DNA of 64,000 nt from Elmis aenea (lineage: Eukaryota; Arthropoda; Insecta; Coleoptera; Elmidae). The stretch covers positions 11,186,575-11,250,574 of the forward strand of contig OX393576.1 of NCBI GenBank assembly GCA_947652605.1, in the 5' to 3' direction. Both the position numbers and the translations under genes were made by a program. The notes beneath the pieces are model-generated. The model was not told where the DNA came from and made no database searches. It saw nothing but the letters and a program-made list of their open reading frames with translations. Every line of letters starts with the position of its first letter. Positions within the stretch are counted from its first letter, which is position 1. This document shows, piece after piece, positions 34,345-46,275 of the stretch.

Positions 34345-35077
34345 TTTACAGGTAAGCCATTCATATCTGGAACATTGAAATATGGAATGTTCAAATCTGG
34401 AAAATGCACCGATAGAATCATTCAAATCTTGAATCGTTCAACGCAGGAATCATGGCAACGATGGAACCAAGCAACACGGGAATCGTTAATCGCTGGAAAG
34501 CTCAAATCTGGAATCCAAAATTTAAGAATTTTTGCTGACCTCTATGTTACAACAGCCAAAGTATAATATAATCACAGAACACCCCGTTTTATATTTTGTC
34601 TTAACTATTGTACAGTGGAAGATAAAAACATCATGTTAATGGTAACTCAAGGGCTACAAATTGTGGAAAAGTTGCGTAATTGTAATACTTAGTCAATTCT
34701 TTCTTTCTTTTAAAAATTGACTAGGCATTATAATAACGAAACTTTGCCCCAATTTATAGCCCTTGAGTTACCATTAACACGATGTTTTTATCTTCCACTG
34801 TACAATAGTTAAGATAAAATATAAAATGAAGTGTTCTGTAATTATATAATACTTTGGCTGTTGTAATATAGAGGGCAGCAAAAATTCTTAATTTTTGGAT
34901 TCCAGATTTGAGCTTTCCAGCGATGAACGATTCCTGTGTTGCGTGGTTCCATCGTTGCATGATTCCCGCGTCGAGTGATTCCAGCGTTGGACGATTCACG
35001 ATTTGAATGATTCTACCGGTGCATTTTCCAGATTTGAACATTCCATATTTGAATGTTCCAAGTTTTCATGAGGCTCG
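34345..35077. mobile_element. Fold-back element with tandem-repeat arms, copy 1
   Basis: A palindrome of about 0.7 kb in intron 2. Arms of some 330 bp begin with GGAACATT(C/G)AAATATGG and contain about six 15-16 bp units of the form GGAATCNNTCAACGCN before TCCAAAAATTAAGAATTTTT. Outside GGAACATT the flanks still pair weakly, so the true ends may be TGTA-C/A-AT near 34345 and its inverse near 35077. The loop has mirrored GGTAACTCAAGGGCTA. Two ORFs (34375-34566 plus and 34754-35041 minus) encode the same peptide start because of the symmetry; neither resembles a protein. Confidence 0.75.
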
Positions 35078-35756
35078 CATTTACAACGTACCCTTGGCTA
35101 AAAAAAACAGATTGTTCATTTGTAATTAAGCCGAGGACATTTTACAATAATTTTGTTTGGTTTCTAAATAATCCTTGTGCTTTGTAGTTATGTCATAACT
35201 CCCTTGAACGTGTTGATTTTAGCTTTTTACCAGCATCTAGTTTTCGTGGCAACATGAAAAGTTCCTTGCAAAAATTTCAATCAATACCTGTGGATTATTA
35301 GAAACACTATCTTCTTGCAAATTTATTATTTAATAAAAAGCATTCGTATAATTCAAACGTTTACCAATTAGCAAATTACATTCATTATCGGCAAATGCGC
35401 AAGTACAATTAACTACGATTAATTTTAAAACCGCACATTTAGCGATTTGCTATCAAGATTTATGGCCCATAAAATCGTTCGTTAGTTACTGAAGCCTTTG
35501 ATGGCAAAATCATGAGCTCAAGAGCATTAAATTAAAAAGCATGATGAATTCTTAGAAAAAATACCCAACGGATTAAAACACAGGTGGCCCCATTAACACA
35601 TTATCAGTCTTTTTACAGCGGTTGCATTCACATACGTCCGACTTATTACCTCCCCATGGGCACAAAACGCCAGTACAGTCAGGCTTGATGTATGATGGCA
35701 GTTGCAATAATTACTTCCCAATCATAAAAATCTTGGCATAACGATCGCGAAATATA
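35078..35756. other. Intron 2 sequence, nothing recognised
   Basis: No exon-like stretch, repeat or transposon end was recognised. Confidence 0.4.
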
Positions 35757-36730
35757 CAGGGTGCGCTACTATTATAATCACTATAAAATTGATCAACATT
35801 ATCGGTCAGTGTGTACAAAAAGTTACGCAACGGATCAATATCTCGTCTTGTGACAACTTTACAAAAAAAAGTTTTACGCAAAATTTGTTTGTGGTAAATT
35901 ACTACATAACCTTAAATTATTTTCAACTACACAGTGTTTTATTTTTGCGCACCGATACTACGTCACTATGTTTTTTTAAATGAAACACCCAGTATATTTT
36001 ATAACTTTTAGATGAAAAATTGAATTCTCTTTCAAAAACATATGGGTTTTATGTATCTAAATTCAGTAGTTTTTGAGTTATTTAAGTTTTTATAAAAATA
36101 TTGACAGAAACAGGAGTCTAAAAAAATAATGATATTTCACAACTTGGCTATGTCAGAACGAATTTCATTAAAACTTTGTAAGACAATAGTGACACAATGG
36201 TTGTGGACTAGTTAAAATTTTAAAATAATACACAGGGTGTTCCTTATGCCCGCTCCATTTAGTCAAACTTCAAACACATAACTTTCAATTAGAATGCATA
36301 CAGGGTATTACATGACCAAACGGCCAAACTTAAGGAGCATGTTCCTTGAGTCAATTTAAGCAAAAAATGTTGTATAAACCATAGTCGTTAACTCGATGGT
36401 TATCGAGTTATAGACCTTTAAAGTTTATAAAAAAAGGTCAATTTTAACATAAAAAAGTATGAAATACCGGTTTTATCTTCTAAAATATTGATTTAACAAC
36501 AAAATGTTTTTAATAAAATTTGCATTGCGACCATTTCTGCGCCTTATAGTGTACTCGGTTTTGTTTTGTTTTTACAGTTTATTTGCTATAGCAACCAACC
36601 TAGCTATTTTATATAGAACACCCTGTATATTATTACATTTTTAGATTCATCTTTAAATGTACTTTATAAAATGTGAAGGGTCATATAGACATAAAATTAA
36701 TCGTTTTCGAATAATTAATTTTTTTCTCGA
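35757..36730. mobile_element. Diverged relatives of the family D element, with nested TACAGGG ends
   Basis: Three blocks follow each other: 35757-35993 (ACAGGGTGCGC to CACCCAGT), 36232-36626 (ends ACAGGGTGTTC, 11 bp, inverted at the right) and flanking DNA resembling family D. For instance TTGAATTCTCTTTCAAAAAC near 36020 parallels the segment near 28105, and AAAATGTGAAGGGTCATATA near 36667 parallels that near 27815. Much decayed. Confidence 0.5.
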
Positions 36731-37836
36731 AAATTTTGAGCAATGTGGAATGTTTTTGTAATTTGGCCTAATACAGACGTCCCTATTGTCTTTTGTACGA
36801 GCGCAAACTGTAGAAATTCAACTATCGCGACCGACAGAGCGCATTTTCCGCCAACATCCACTTATCAAATATTAAAAAAAACATAATAAATTTTAATTGT
36901 GTAACTGATTCGAGCTGCATCGAGTCATATAAATCCTGCATTCCAACGTATGAGAGGAATCTGATGATTCTGAACGCATGTCGAGAATGTAATCCAGGGA
37001 AATAATTAAGGTGTAAGATAATCCCATATAAGTGAGGCAGATACTGTTAAAATTACCAAATGCACCGTAGGGATTATAAAATGACTAAACAAGTTTTAGC
37101 AAAATATATGAGGAAGATGATTTATGTTGCCCGCGAATATTGAAAAAAAACAACTTAATTCGCGTTGTATTTCTGAGTATTACTGATTGGATCCGCAGAT
37201 GTACAAGATAAATTGGATGGAAATCCATATACAGGGTGTGTCACATAGGTGGGACAGTATTGGGATCTCGCGTGGAAAAAATAATAGCACAGCTACAAAA
37301 AAATTAAAATAAACTTTTTACATCTTAACATCTTCGTTGTCATCTTATTAGAAAAAAAAAATACTTGGGAAAAACCATAAAAATACGACATTAATTTGTT
37401 TAAATATTGTTTAGGTTCTGAGATCAATCACACACAAAGCTGTCTTTTATAAATGGAAACCATAGTTAACTTTAATCTAATTAAAACTTCATCTCATAAA
37501 ACTTGCAAGTTCACATCAAACAACACGTATCTCAATAGGTAATGCAGTGGCTGATAACCCAATAGTCGCAGTAGGCACGCGCCTAGGGTCCCCGCATCGT
37601 GAGGGCCCCAAATTGTCCTGGGTTAAATAAATTAATCAAACGAAAACGAACATTTATTATATAATTTTAGGCACTTAAAAATTAATAAATTACGTTCTGA
37701 TACTTATGACAAGAATTTAACATAGTTAGCAACATATTTTTGGTTATTTTTTTTTCTACTGTGTAGTTAGTTAACATACGCACACAGACACGCGCTAGAT
37801 GAGTCGGGAGCACGGTTTACTACACAGGTTAGGAAA
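36731..37836. other. Intron 2 sequence with one solitary end and a possible hAT-like start
   Basis: At 37230 a TACAGGGTGTGTCACATAGG end is followed by TTGGGATCTCGCG. At 37545 CAGTGGCTGATAACC may be the left end of a hAT-like element whose right end (inverted CAGTGGCGGAGTTG) would be near 38206; the pairing is short and no target duplication was found. Confidence 0.35.
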
Positions 37837-37945
37837 CCAGTCAAAAAACTGAAAACTTTTCGACATAAATATCCGCTAGATGGCGATAAGTCTAAGAACC
37901 GTTCGCCATAAATTTTCGGTAGATGGCGATAAGTTTAAGAACCTG
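37837..37945 (+). repeat. Two-copy direct repeat of about 52 bp
   Basis: The block CGCTAGATGGCGATAAGTCT followed by AAGAACCGTT recurs about 52 bp later as CGGTAGATGGCGATAAGTTT with AAGAACCTGT. TAGATGGCG strings are common in insect intergenic DNA. Confidence 0.6.
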
Positions 37946-38552
37946 TGCTTGCACTAGGTGGGATCTTAGTTTTAAACAAAACTGACTTAAAAATTCGGTT
38001 AAAGCAGAACTTTAACAGTATATACAAAAACTCATTTTAAAGCGAATATTCCATATCAGCAAATTTTTCGCGAGAATAGTAAAATAAATCAAATTTCTCG
38101 CCAAACGGTGACAGATACGAAGAAAAGTCGAGAAACACTTTTTGTTTAAATAAAATGTTCTATTCAAAAAAAGTTCGAAACTAAACCCCAACAACTCCGC
38201 CACTGGTTGCTTGTGGGGCTTGACATTCTCACCGAATGTGGTAACCTGTAAGGTGGTGCTGTATACCAAATTTGGTCTAAATATATCCACTGGTTGGGAA
38301 ACTGTTAAAAATTATCGACATTTTTTTGAAAATTTCAACACCCTGTATCTTTAAAATGAAGCGTTTATGGACGCATGATACGGAAAATTTGCTTTAAAAT
38401 AAGTTTTTGTATTGCTTTTTAACGTCCTGCTACAAAAAAGTGGACCACCCTGATACATCATAAAGACGTACAACTAAATGTATTGGAAATAATAATAAGA
38501 TAAAGCAACCTCATTTAAAAGTCGTTTCGTTTAGAATGGTAATGCTTAGACA

Positions 38553-38936
38553 GTGATTCTACGACATTCCCAAAAGGCATTTTTACAAGGTCTAAAAGAT
38601 GCGAGCTTTTTCATCAAAAAAGAATTATTATATGCTGTAATAGGATATTCATCTTTGGTGTATCAGACATCCCCATTCGAATTTTTGGTAGGATTGTCTT
38701 GTTTTATTACAGTGTCTATACATGTACATTATCGAAGGTTTCATATAACAGGCAATAAATATCAAGTTATGATTGACCATCAACACAAAAACAAACTTTT
38801 TTTCGACGTAGATGATCAGAAAGGAAATGCCTTCAAGAACAAATATTTTCCTAACACATCCTTCCTAATTATTACTGTAAGCAATCAAATGATTTTTACT
38901 GTATTTTTTAACAAGAAAGTTTACGAAATTATTTAA
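38553..38936 (+). other. Unassigned 127-codon ORF in intron 2
   Basis: An uninterrupted ORF, opposite in strand to the host gene, with a hydrophobic middle (LVGLSCFITVSIHV) and a basic end. Its start codon is not an ATG in strong context and the codon usage is as AT-rich as the surrounding intron. No domain recognised. Either chance or a fragment of an unknown element; I do not assign a product. Confidence 0.2.
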
Positions 38937-40016
38937 ATATAATACAAAAATATAAACTATAAAAATTTGCATCCTTTTAATTAGTAATTTTGTTAAGGTT
39001 AGTCGTCGTTCGTCATGAGGGCACGTTTTTTAAATATGTTGATTAGGGTGTAATGTTGATGTATTAAAAAAAAATTAACGTAAAAAAACGCAAAAAAATT
39101 ACATAAAGTTATTTCTTGCATGACTTAAAGATATTAAAATATCTGTACAGGTTGTCCCACAGCTCATTACCAACACGAAGTATTGCTTTTAAAGTCCTAA
39201 AACATGTTATGAATTATCAAAAAGCGGAAAAAATATATTAACTTTCATAAAACCATCAAAAACCAGCATGTATATTAAAAACACGCCACTCATTTTGTTT
39301 TTAATGGCACTAGTTTGGTTCACAGCCAAAAATTAAATAGATGCTGTTCTTATCTTTCCAGTAATATAAACATTTTAATATTTTTTTCGAAGAAATGTCA
39401 AGTATTAGTAGGCCATTTGCATAATTGAAGTTGGTAGAGAATTTTTGACCTTGTTATTTGATCATAACAAACTGCTTTAACAAGCTAAACATTCTTTTTT
39501 AGGGGCATAATGTCTTCATGGTCTACCAATACATAATAGAATTTGAAAACATTTCCAAAAACAATCATAACAAGCTGTCATAAAACGTTCACATGATTGC
39601 AAAGATAAAAAAATGCTATCTGATTGTTTTATCTTAAATGTATCAAGAAACAAATGATCAAGTTTCGAATCCAAAACAACACCTTCTTTATACTACGTAT
39701 AGCGAAAGGAAAACTCATGTACCTACTAGCTCTCACTTATGCAACATGGTCGTTTTGATACATAAAAATTTGGTTTTTTAATTGAAGAAGAAAAAGTAAA
39801 AAATGGTTATATGACTGCAAAAACTAAACACGTTGAATACGTAATGATTTTTTAATACACAGGGAATTGTGTATGACGATAATCCTAAAAAAATCAAAAG
39901 GAAACACAAATACTGTGTTATATTTTTTTGAAGTTTAAGAATTAAGTAGTTAGTTTTCAGTAAAGTTAGCTGTAGTTAAAGAATTAAATAACATCAAACG
40001 CCATGTTAATCTGTAC
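38937..40016. other. End of intron 2, nothing recognised
   Basis: One weak TACAGG-like end (ACAGGTTGTCCCACAGCTC, about 39147). No other structure seen. Confidence 0.4.
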
Positions 40017-40245
40017 CTGCAGGTTCGGCGATGGAACTCTCAAACTTTTTTACAAGTTCCAGGTGTAGCATTCCAAAAGAAAGCAGAAGACCGTATCCTA
40101 GTGCGTTAACCAAAATCCCGGCTATAACTACCACCCAACCCCATCCGCCTTCAGGGTAGTAGTGTTGCTTAAGTGTCAGCAGTTGTCGAAGATCTGCCAC
40201 CAAGCGTGCTGCTCGACTAGCTGGAGCATCGTCCACTCCAGAGTT
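40017..40245 (-). CDS. SLC16-like gene, exon 2 (cytoplasmic N-region and TM1)
   Basis: Acceptor CAATTATAG|AACTCT and donor CCTGCAG|GTACAG. It encodes NSGVDDAPASRAARLVADLR, a short amphipathic stretch, then YPEGGWGWVVVIAGILV, the family-defining TM1 signature ([DE]G[GS][WY]GW), and GYGLLLSFGMLHLELV. Where MCT1 has Lys38 in TM1 (AFPKSITVF), this protein has leucine (LLLSFGMLH). Residues about 43-119. The polypyrimidine tract of the acceptor is weak, but the frame joins cleanly on both sides. Confidence 0.92.
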
Positions 40246-41842
40246 CTATAATTGACATTCTCATGCTTAGCATTTGTTTATTTAACTCTTTTTTCAATAA
40301 GAAACATAGTTCGCTCAATTAAAAATAGACGTTATTGGAATTTGCATGTATTTTGCTTGTGTTAAATAATTTGACAAAGAAGCATTTATGGGAAAAAACG
40401 TCTCTAAAGCTGGCTAAATTAGAAATTACCTGTTTAATAAATACCTGTGTATTTTGGGATTTATATGGAACGTAATTTTCAAATTGAAAATTTAAAAAAA
40501 CTACTCTCAAACTAAAAACAAAGAAACAAAATTGTAAAATTTTCCTATACCTATTGGCAACAAAGATAAATTTTGTGTCACGATAATTATTTATGTTAGG
40601 ATAGAACAAATTTTTAGGCCACATTTAATAGCTGAATACAAACACGACTCAAATTACGTTCCCGTTTCGATGGGTTCATAATTCATAATTTTGAAATTAC
40701 CACACCAATTTACCGGAAGCAATGAAATATAAAACTACATCGTATCTATCTGAAAGTGTCTCCAAAATCTTTAAGAAATATTTTTAAGAATTATTGCAGC
40801 TCGTTGAGTTTTGCTCTTTATGCATTTTTCATAACGGTGCTTCAGGCAGCGAAGCAGAAAAATGAAAAGAAGTTGGGGTGATATAACTGACTGGCCACGG
40901 TTTTGGCATTTCTATTCCGGCGGAAACAACGTTTGTCTGAAACCTTTGATATCCTAAATACTGTTTAAACATGTGTTCAGTTTCAAGGTTGATATATTTA
41001 TAAAAGGCGTTTTGTTTAAACTATTATGGAATTTGATATACAGCGTGGTTACAAAGAACCGGAATCTTTCATTTTGTTTTCATTTGCCACTGGATTTTCG
41101 CGAATTGTAGCTTAGATTTAGCTAAAACGTTTAAGTCTTTCCTTTGATTTAAGATAACCACATTTTTAATCCACACTTGCTCTTAAATGACAAAAAGTTA
41201 TGAAAAAAAATAATTTTTTTGACTGTTTTGGTAATCATCTATTGAGTAGGTAAACAGAAATTTTGGGAAAATGCTTTTAAAATTATGTATCTTTTTGCTA
41301 AAAGGTTGAATTTTATACACGACTTAGAAATGTAAGCGTTTGATTACAAACTTTTAAAAACTAAGTGATTTTAACTTGTTTGGATAACACAACGTTGACA
41401 ACGCGTTGTCATAATATAAGTGATAGTGGAAAAAAATGTGAATTATTAGAAGCCAGTCGTAGAACTGATATAAACTCTTATAGTATTTAACTGTGGTTTT
41501 AATCAAGTTTCAACAGTTCGGTGCAACCAGGTTAAAGCGAATATTAAAGCACACATTATCCAACTCAAGCATTGTGCCAGATATTTAACGATACAATGTA
41601 AGTAAAGATACGGTGACACAAGTGGGTATTATGGTAATTTCTATTTCAGGGTGCAAGCTACATTAAACAGTTTTGCTACTTTGTAATTCACAACTGTAGT
41701 CTTGGATTTACAGGGCGTACTACAACCGAATGAACACGTGAGCTCACAGGGTTCTTGGTATAATTTTTCATCGATAGAAGATATAAACTATCTTAATTTG
41801 CAAATTCAAAATATCATTTAGGGCAGCTGTAGAGAGTTCTCA
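40246..41842. other. Intron 1, solitary transposon ends only
   Basis: TACAGCGTGGTTACAAAGA near 41039 and ACAGGGCGTACTACAACCG near 41711 look like TACAGGG-class ends, but they point the same way and cannot be paired. Confidence 0.4.
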
Positions 41843-41937
41843 ATTGTTAGGTAAGACTGTGTTTCCAACAATTAGGTTCCTAGGTCTAGGTCCTGAACTA
41901 CCTAATTCTTGGGAACACAGTCTTGCCTAACAATACC
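41843..41937. mobile_element. Short hairpin MITE, about 95 bp
   Basis: ATTGTTAGGTAAGACTGTGT at the left is mirrored at the right, and the match continues through ACAATTAGGT/ACCTAATTC and TCCTAGGTCTAGG at the centre, so nearly the whole element is a single stem. It lies in intron 1 of the SLC16-like gene. Confidence 0.65.
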
Positions 41938-42298
41938 TAGAATCTACGGAATTTAATGTTTTAAAGCAATAGAATTACAAAACTTCGTTGGATTTGTAAC
42001 GCCCTTTACATTGAATTTTAGTTAAGCTTTGGGAAATACAAAACCAACCGCTTTGTGGAGTAGCAAAAAATCGGCATGTTTTACATGATATAAAGGATGC
42101 AAGCAAGACATAAACAAAAAGAGACGTCCATAAATAAACCAGCCCTCGTGGGCTGTCTCCTCCATATATTCGAATATGCGGTTGGCGTTCTAACAAATGC
42201 ACATTCCATTTACACATGAAAAGATATGCAAATTCCAATAGCACGCCTAATATCGTCGGAACTTTTATTTGCTAAGCAAGGGAATGGACAATACAAAC

Positions 42299-42424
42299 CC
42301 CGCAGTAGCTGCCCAGTCCGGAGTCGTGGTGCGACAGGTGAGGGAGTGATTGTGACCGGGACAGAACGCTCCGGCGAGGTCGCTCATCGCTCGAGAGTTC
42401 TTCGTCGGTCGTTGCCATTCCCAT
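42299..42424 (-). CDS. SLC16-like gene, exon 1 (start codon, regulatory N-tail)
   Basis: The first in-frame ATG in this open stretch (42422-42424) is followed two codons later by a second (42416-42418, context GGAATGG). The peptide has an acidic part, TDEELSSDERPRR, then SRSQSLPHL and HHDSGLGSYCG, ending at a phase-0 donor (GCGGG|GTTTGT). Joining to exon 2 keeps the frame; the next GT in this exon would create a stop. RSQSLP (residues 23-28) fits the 14-3-3 mode-1 pattern and DSGLGS (34-39) fits the beta-TrCP phosphodegron DSGxxS. The link to exon 2, 2.05 kb away, is inferred from strand, phase and composition, and the donor is weak, so confidence is lower than for the other exons. Untranslated exons upstream are possible. 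Confidence 0.7.
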
Positions 42425-44691
42425 CCAAATCCACTGTTGTTGATTCGAAATTTCATCGCTACATCTCACATATTGCACGAACTTTGAATTGCCGTTTTGA
42501 GTTCACTTTCGATTTAGTTAGAAAAATCACATTGGATTTAATCTGGTGTACACATAGTTTTCACTGCACGGTTCCACGTTGGATTCTTTCACAACAACAT
42601 AATATTAGACGGAGCTTTGCCAGTTACTAACTTCATTATTTGGGTTTGATTGTGCCGGGTGCATGTTCCCACATGAAGAACAAAAATACTTCGAAAACCC
42701 TTGGAGATAGAAGGATTGTCAAATTTGCAAAAAGACGATTTTATCCGCTTAATAAGTATTTAAAATGAGAATATGTAGGTACATTGTACCCAATTCCTGA
42801 AAAGCGTCATTTTCTAGTTTTCTATATAACTTTGATATTATCAACAGCAGAAACTTGAAATTTGGTATTTATAAGAAGTTACAAGGAGTTGCATTGACAA
42901 ACTGGTGCAGTTAGAATTGACCCAGCTTATTTGATTTTTGAAAAACGATAGTCAAACTTTTTATTTCCCACGCACGCTTGTTGGATTTTTGTGCTGTATG
43001 CACATACCATGATTATTAGAAATATACCTTTCGATATAGCGATACAAATTTTGGTACAACCTGGGTAATCATGGCATTCACCATAAAATTCGTCAACCAA
43101 TAGGAAAAAATGCCAAGAAGGCGTCCATAACTAATAAAAAGGTTGACTATCGCCTCTCAAAAACCAAGCAGAGCTGGGTCAGTTACGTTTAAGGTCTTCG
43201 CCTAACCTATAAATATCAAATTTCAAACTTCTTCTGGTGGTACAAGGAAATAAACCTAGAAGTTTGAGGTTTTCAGATTAGCCAACAAATTTCAGGAGGC
43301 CGGAACATATAGAAATTTTCAGTTTAGATTCTATTAGGCAGGTAAAAATGCACTTCTTTGTTTATTAAATCATCCATCTATCTCGAAAGGTTTCCAAGAT
43401 ATCCATATTTTTCATGTTGAAATATATACCCCCGGTATACACCATGTGATAATAAAACATTATATAAACCACCACTAGGGTTCATGTAAGGATTATTATT
43501 TTTAAGTTTATCTCTACAAAAACAAAAATCGTTCGATTTTCACACTAATATCAAAATTGTTCAAGATGCGTCTCAATGATTGGTGTTATCGTAAACACTT
43601 GTTTTGATGTGACATTAAAAAAGAATTCTCAACAACTATAACGGATAGTACATACAGTCTCTACTAAAAGCGTAATAATACGAATCAAATTTTATCCAGA
43701 AGTTCAGTGTATGTTTCTGATGATATACAGGGTGTCCCCGTTATTGGCGCAAATATTTTAAGGACCTTTTTTTAGGAAAAATTTTCAAGTAAAACTTTTT
43801 CCTAAAATCAAATGCTAAGCAGATATCAACACTTACTAGATTTTTTTACACTTCTACAACTAACAAAAATCGTAGTTAACTTTATAACTTTTTGATGGCC
43901 AGTTCAAATTAGGTGGCCATGATGGCTACCCGGGAAACTGAATACGTGTTACTTAAGTGTCAAGTTTTCATTGTCACTGGTGCTAATGTAATTTGTGTGT
44001 TATTAATAACACCGAATATCGTTTTAATAACTTTTGTTTTGTTACCACTTTGTAGTCAAAACATGTTATAATATTCAAGTCAGGAATACGCTGAAATTCA
44101 TTTTTTTGTATGGATTTTGTAATGATAGTGCATTGGCAGCGAGAAGGGAATACCAAAGGAGGTATCCTCAAAGAAGAGTTACAAAGTTTTTAAAAATTTA
44201 CATAACTTATTTATATGCAATTTTACAATTTATTTTTACGTTTGCTAGTTTGCTCCTTAAAAAAATGTGTGTAAGGTTCTGTTAGATTTTAGCTTATTTT
44301 AATTTAAACTTTCCATGCATATAAAACTATTATATTTATGGCGTTTGAGCACAATTGTTGCGCTAGCTTACTATTTGCTTTTGTTTACACTTTCCACTTC
44401 GCCATACATTTCCTGAATTATTTTATCAGGGGGAAATGTTTGGTTTACATAACGGAACACTAAGCTTTGTTAGCTTAAATGTTTGTTTCATTAAGTAATG
44501 TTTTAATGGTTGAAGCGTTATACACTTTGCGCGGTCTAATTTAGCTACCATAACCGAGTCGGCATTAAATAAGGGTGGGAAGTTTTGTGTAAGTATTCGA
44601 TTGTGAGACCTATAGGTCAGTTTAACGCAAGAGGCGGCAAATTCGAGTAGTTACGGTATTTTTAATTTTTTTAATTAGCTACACCTTGATA
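42425..44691. other. Upstream of the SLC16-like gene, no gene recognised
   Basis: It should contain the SLC16-like promoter or 5' UTR near 42425-42700, which is richer in GC than average. One TACAGGGTGTCCCCGTTATTG end lies at 43724. A plus-strand 83-codon ORF at 44034-44285 is unassigned. Confidence 0.45.
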
Positions 44692-45482
44692 TACAGGGTG
44701 TTTCTTAAGTGTTGCAAAAAAGTCGGGACTTGATTCCTTATCGAAAATTAAGGGGACTCTTTCATATAAAATTTTTTCCTTACACTTCTCTTTTCGGAGT
44801 TACACCCCCTAAAGGGGAGCGGTAAAATTAGGTTTTTATTTTATTTTTTAAATTTGGATTTATGTAGGAGAATGATATTTAGTAGATGTCTAATACTTAA
44901 AAGGTTTCCCATAGTAATATTTTTAATCATATCCCACCTTCATAGGGGGCTGAAAAGTGCGACCCCTGTTAGTTTTCTAATCAGAACTTTTTGGTGGGTA
45001 AAAATTTTGCAATAAAAAAATTTATATTTTAAAGCTTGCTTTATTTAGAAACTTTTTTTATTCTTTAGTTTTTCTTGTACAACTTACCGTTTTTGAGTAA
45101 AAAATAAAATAAATAAACATGAACCATCAATATTCCATTATAAAACGATTCATTTTGGTGGTTGCCATGGTTTGTTTATGTTGATATAGGGTAAAAATTG
45201 ACGGGTGTAATTCATTTTGACGTTTACCCGGTGACAACGCTAAAACGCCCGTCAATTCTACGTAATATGAACATAAACAAACCATGGCAACCACCAAAAT
45301 TAATCGTTTTATATTGAAATATTTGATCGTTCATGTCTACTTATTTTATTTTTTACTTAAAAACTGTAGGTTTTACGAGAAAAACTAAAAACTAAAAACA
45401 GTTTCTAAATAAATCAAGCTTTCAAAACAAAGTTTTTTATTGCAAAATTTCAACCCATTAAAAAATTCTGATAAAAAACAGA
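44692..45482. mobile_element. Palindromic TACAGGG element, family A copy 2 (full centre, right end lost)
   Basis: The left end TACAGGGTGTTTCTTAAG follows a TA. The element is a palindrome centred near 45230: GTTTTTCTTGTACAACTTAC near 45070 is matched by the GTAGGTTTTACGAGAAAAAC region near 45366, and GGTGGTTGCCATGGTTTGTT near 45158 by its inverse near 45273. The right arm stops near 45482, short of its terminus. The central third is missing from the copy at 6016. No ORF. Confidence 0.75.
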
Positions 45483-46275
45483 TTTTTTTTGGTTCTTCTG
45501 CGTGCTTTCTTTTATGGCTAGGTACCTCACATAAGAATACGCTCTCGTAGCTAGTTATTTAGTAAAGTTTGTATACCGAAAAAGACGACTGGTTAAATAA
45601 ATTCACACAAATTAAAAGTAAGGTCGGATAGTTTAACCCAATCGGAGTACCAAATTCAAACACAAAACCTCAACTTGAGAATAGTTTGGATAAAAGGCAA
45701 ACTGAAATGCTAAAATACTGTAGGCGCAAAGACATTACGTAAATTCCCCAATGCACGAAAAATTAGTGGAGTTATCCTGAATTTCACTTCATACAATTCG
45801 TAGCTCGACTTCAAGCTGAATCTTAGGTACCTAAAACTTATTCCTGCAAAATTTGATTTATTGGAATTGGAACAATTTATGAAGTAATATTAGATTAGGT
45901 TTCTTAAATGCTTAAATGAAACTAATTAAGAAAATTTACCCGGGCGCTTAAAGGAAGTGTTTCTGTTTATTTTAAAGGGGGATACAGTTTATAGAGGAGA
46001 TTAGTAAATTAGCAAACTATTTACTAAAGATGTTCTTTGCAGCAAAATTACAATACAAATTTCCATGTCTGGCGTAGTCGTTTCATTGTTTGTTCCTTAA
46101 TTTCTTTCTTTAAGCATATTGAACTTGCAGATTTTAATTAAATTAAGTAAATTTTAAGTGAACAAATGCAAAAACCTCAACAATTATCAATTAGAAAATG
46201 TAAGTCGTAAATCTTTCCACCAAACGTCAACCGAAGGATGGTTTGGTTAGGCCTTATAACAATAAGAGTTCTCAT
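45483..46275. other. No recognisable feature
   Basis: AT-rich; no exon, transposon end or tandem array recognised. Confidence 0.4.

Larger units (their letters stand above)
7811..42424 (-). other. SLC16-family (monocarboxylate-transporter-like) gene, whole locus
   Basis: Seven exons joined by GT-AG sites in matching phases give 2016 nt, i.e. 671 residues plus stop. SLC16 proteins are 12-span major-facilitator carriers, usually in the plasma membrane. The family signature EGGWGWVVVIAG starts at residue 74 (TM1). TM2-3 come from exon 3, TM4-5 from exon 4 (with QYFKRRREFVEIF before TM5, the second SLC16 motif), TM6-10 from exon 5, TM10-11 from exons 5-6 and TM12 from exon 7. The TM6-TM7 loop is short and lysine-rich. 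Three MCT1 residues needed for proton-lactate transport (Lys38, Asp302, Arg306) appear not to be kept, so the substrate is unknown and I give no symbol. Introns are 2.1, 5.7, 11.1, 4.3, 4.2 and 5.2 kb, all laden with transposons. No frameshift or stop was seen in the joined reading frame. Confidence 0.9.

Noticed and set aside
34375..35041. Two ORFs with the same peptide start on opposite strands
   Set aside because: They are a consequence of the fold-back symmetry. The peptide is just the translation of the 16-bp arm repeats.
42226..42630. 134-codon plus-strand ORF over the SLC16-like first exon
   Set aside because: It is the antisense shadow of the GC-richer coding exon at 42299-42424 and its flank; it has no domain, and the minus-strand frame links in phase to exon 2.
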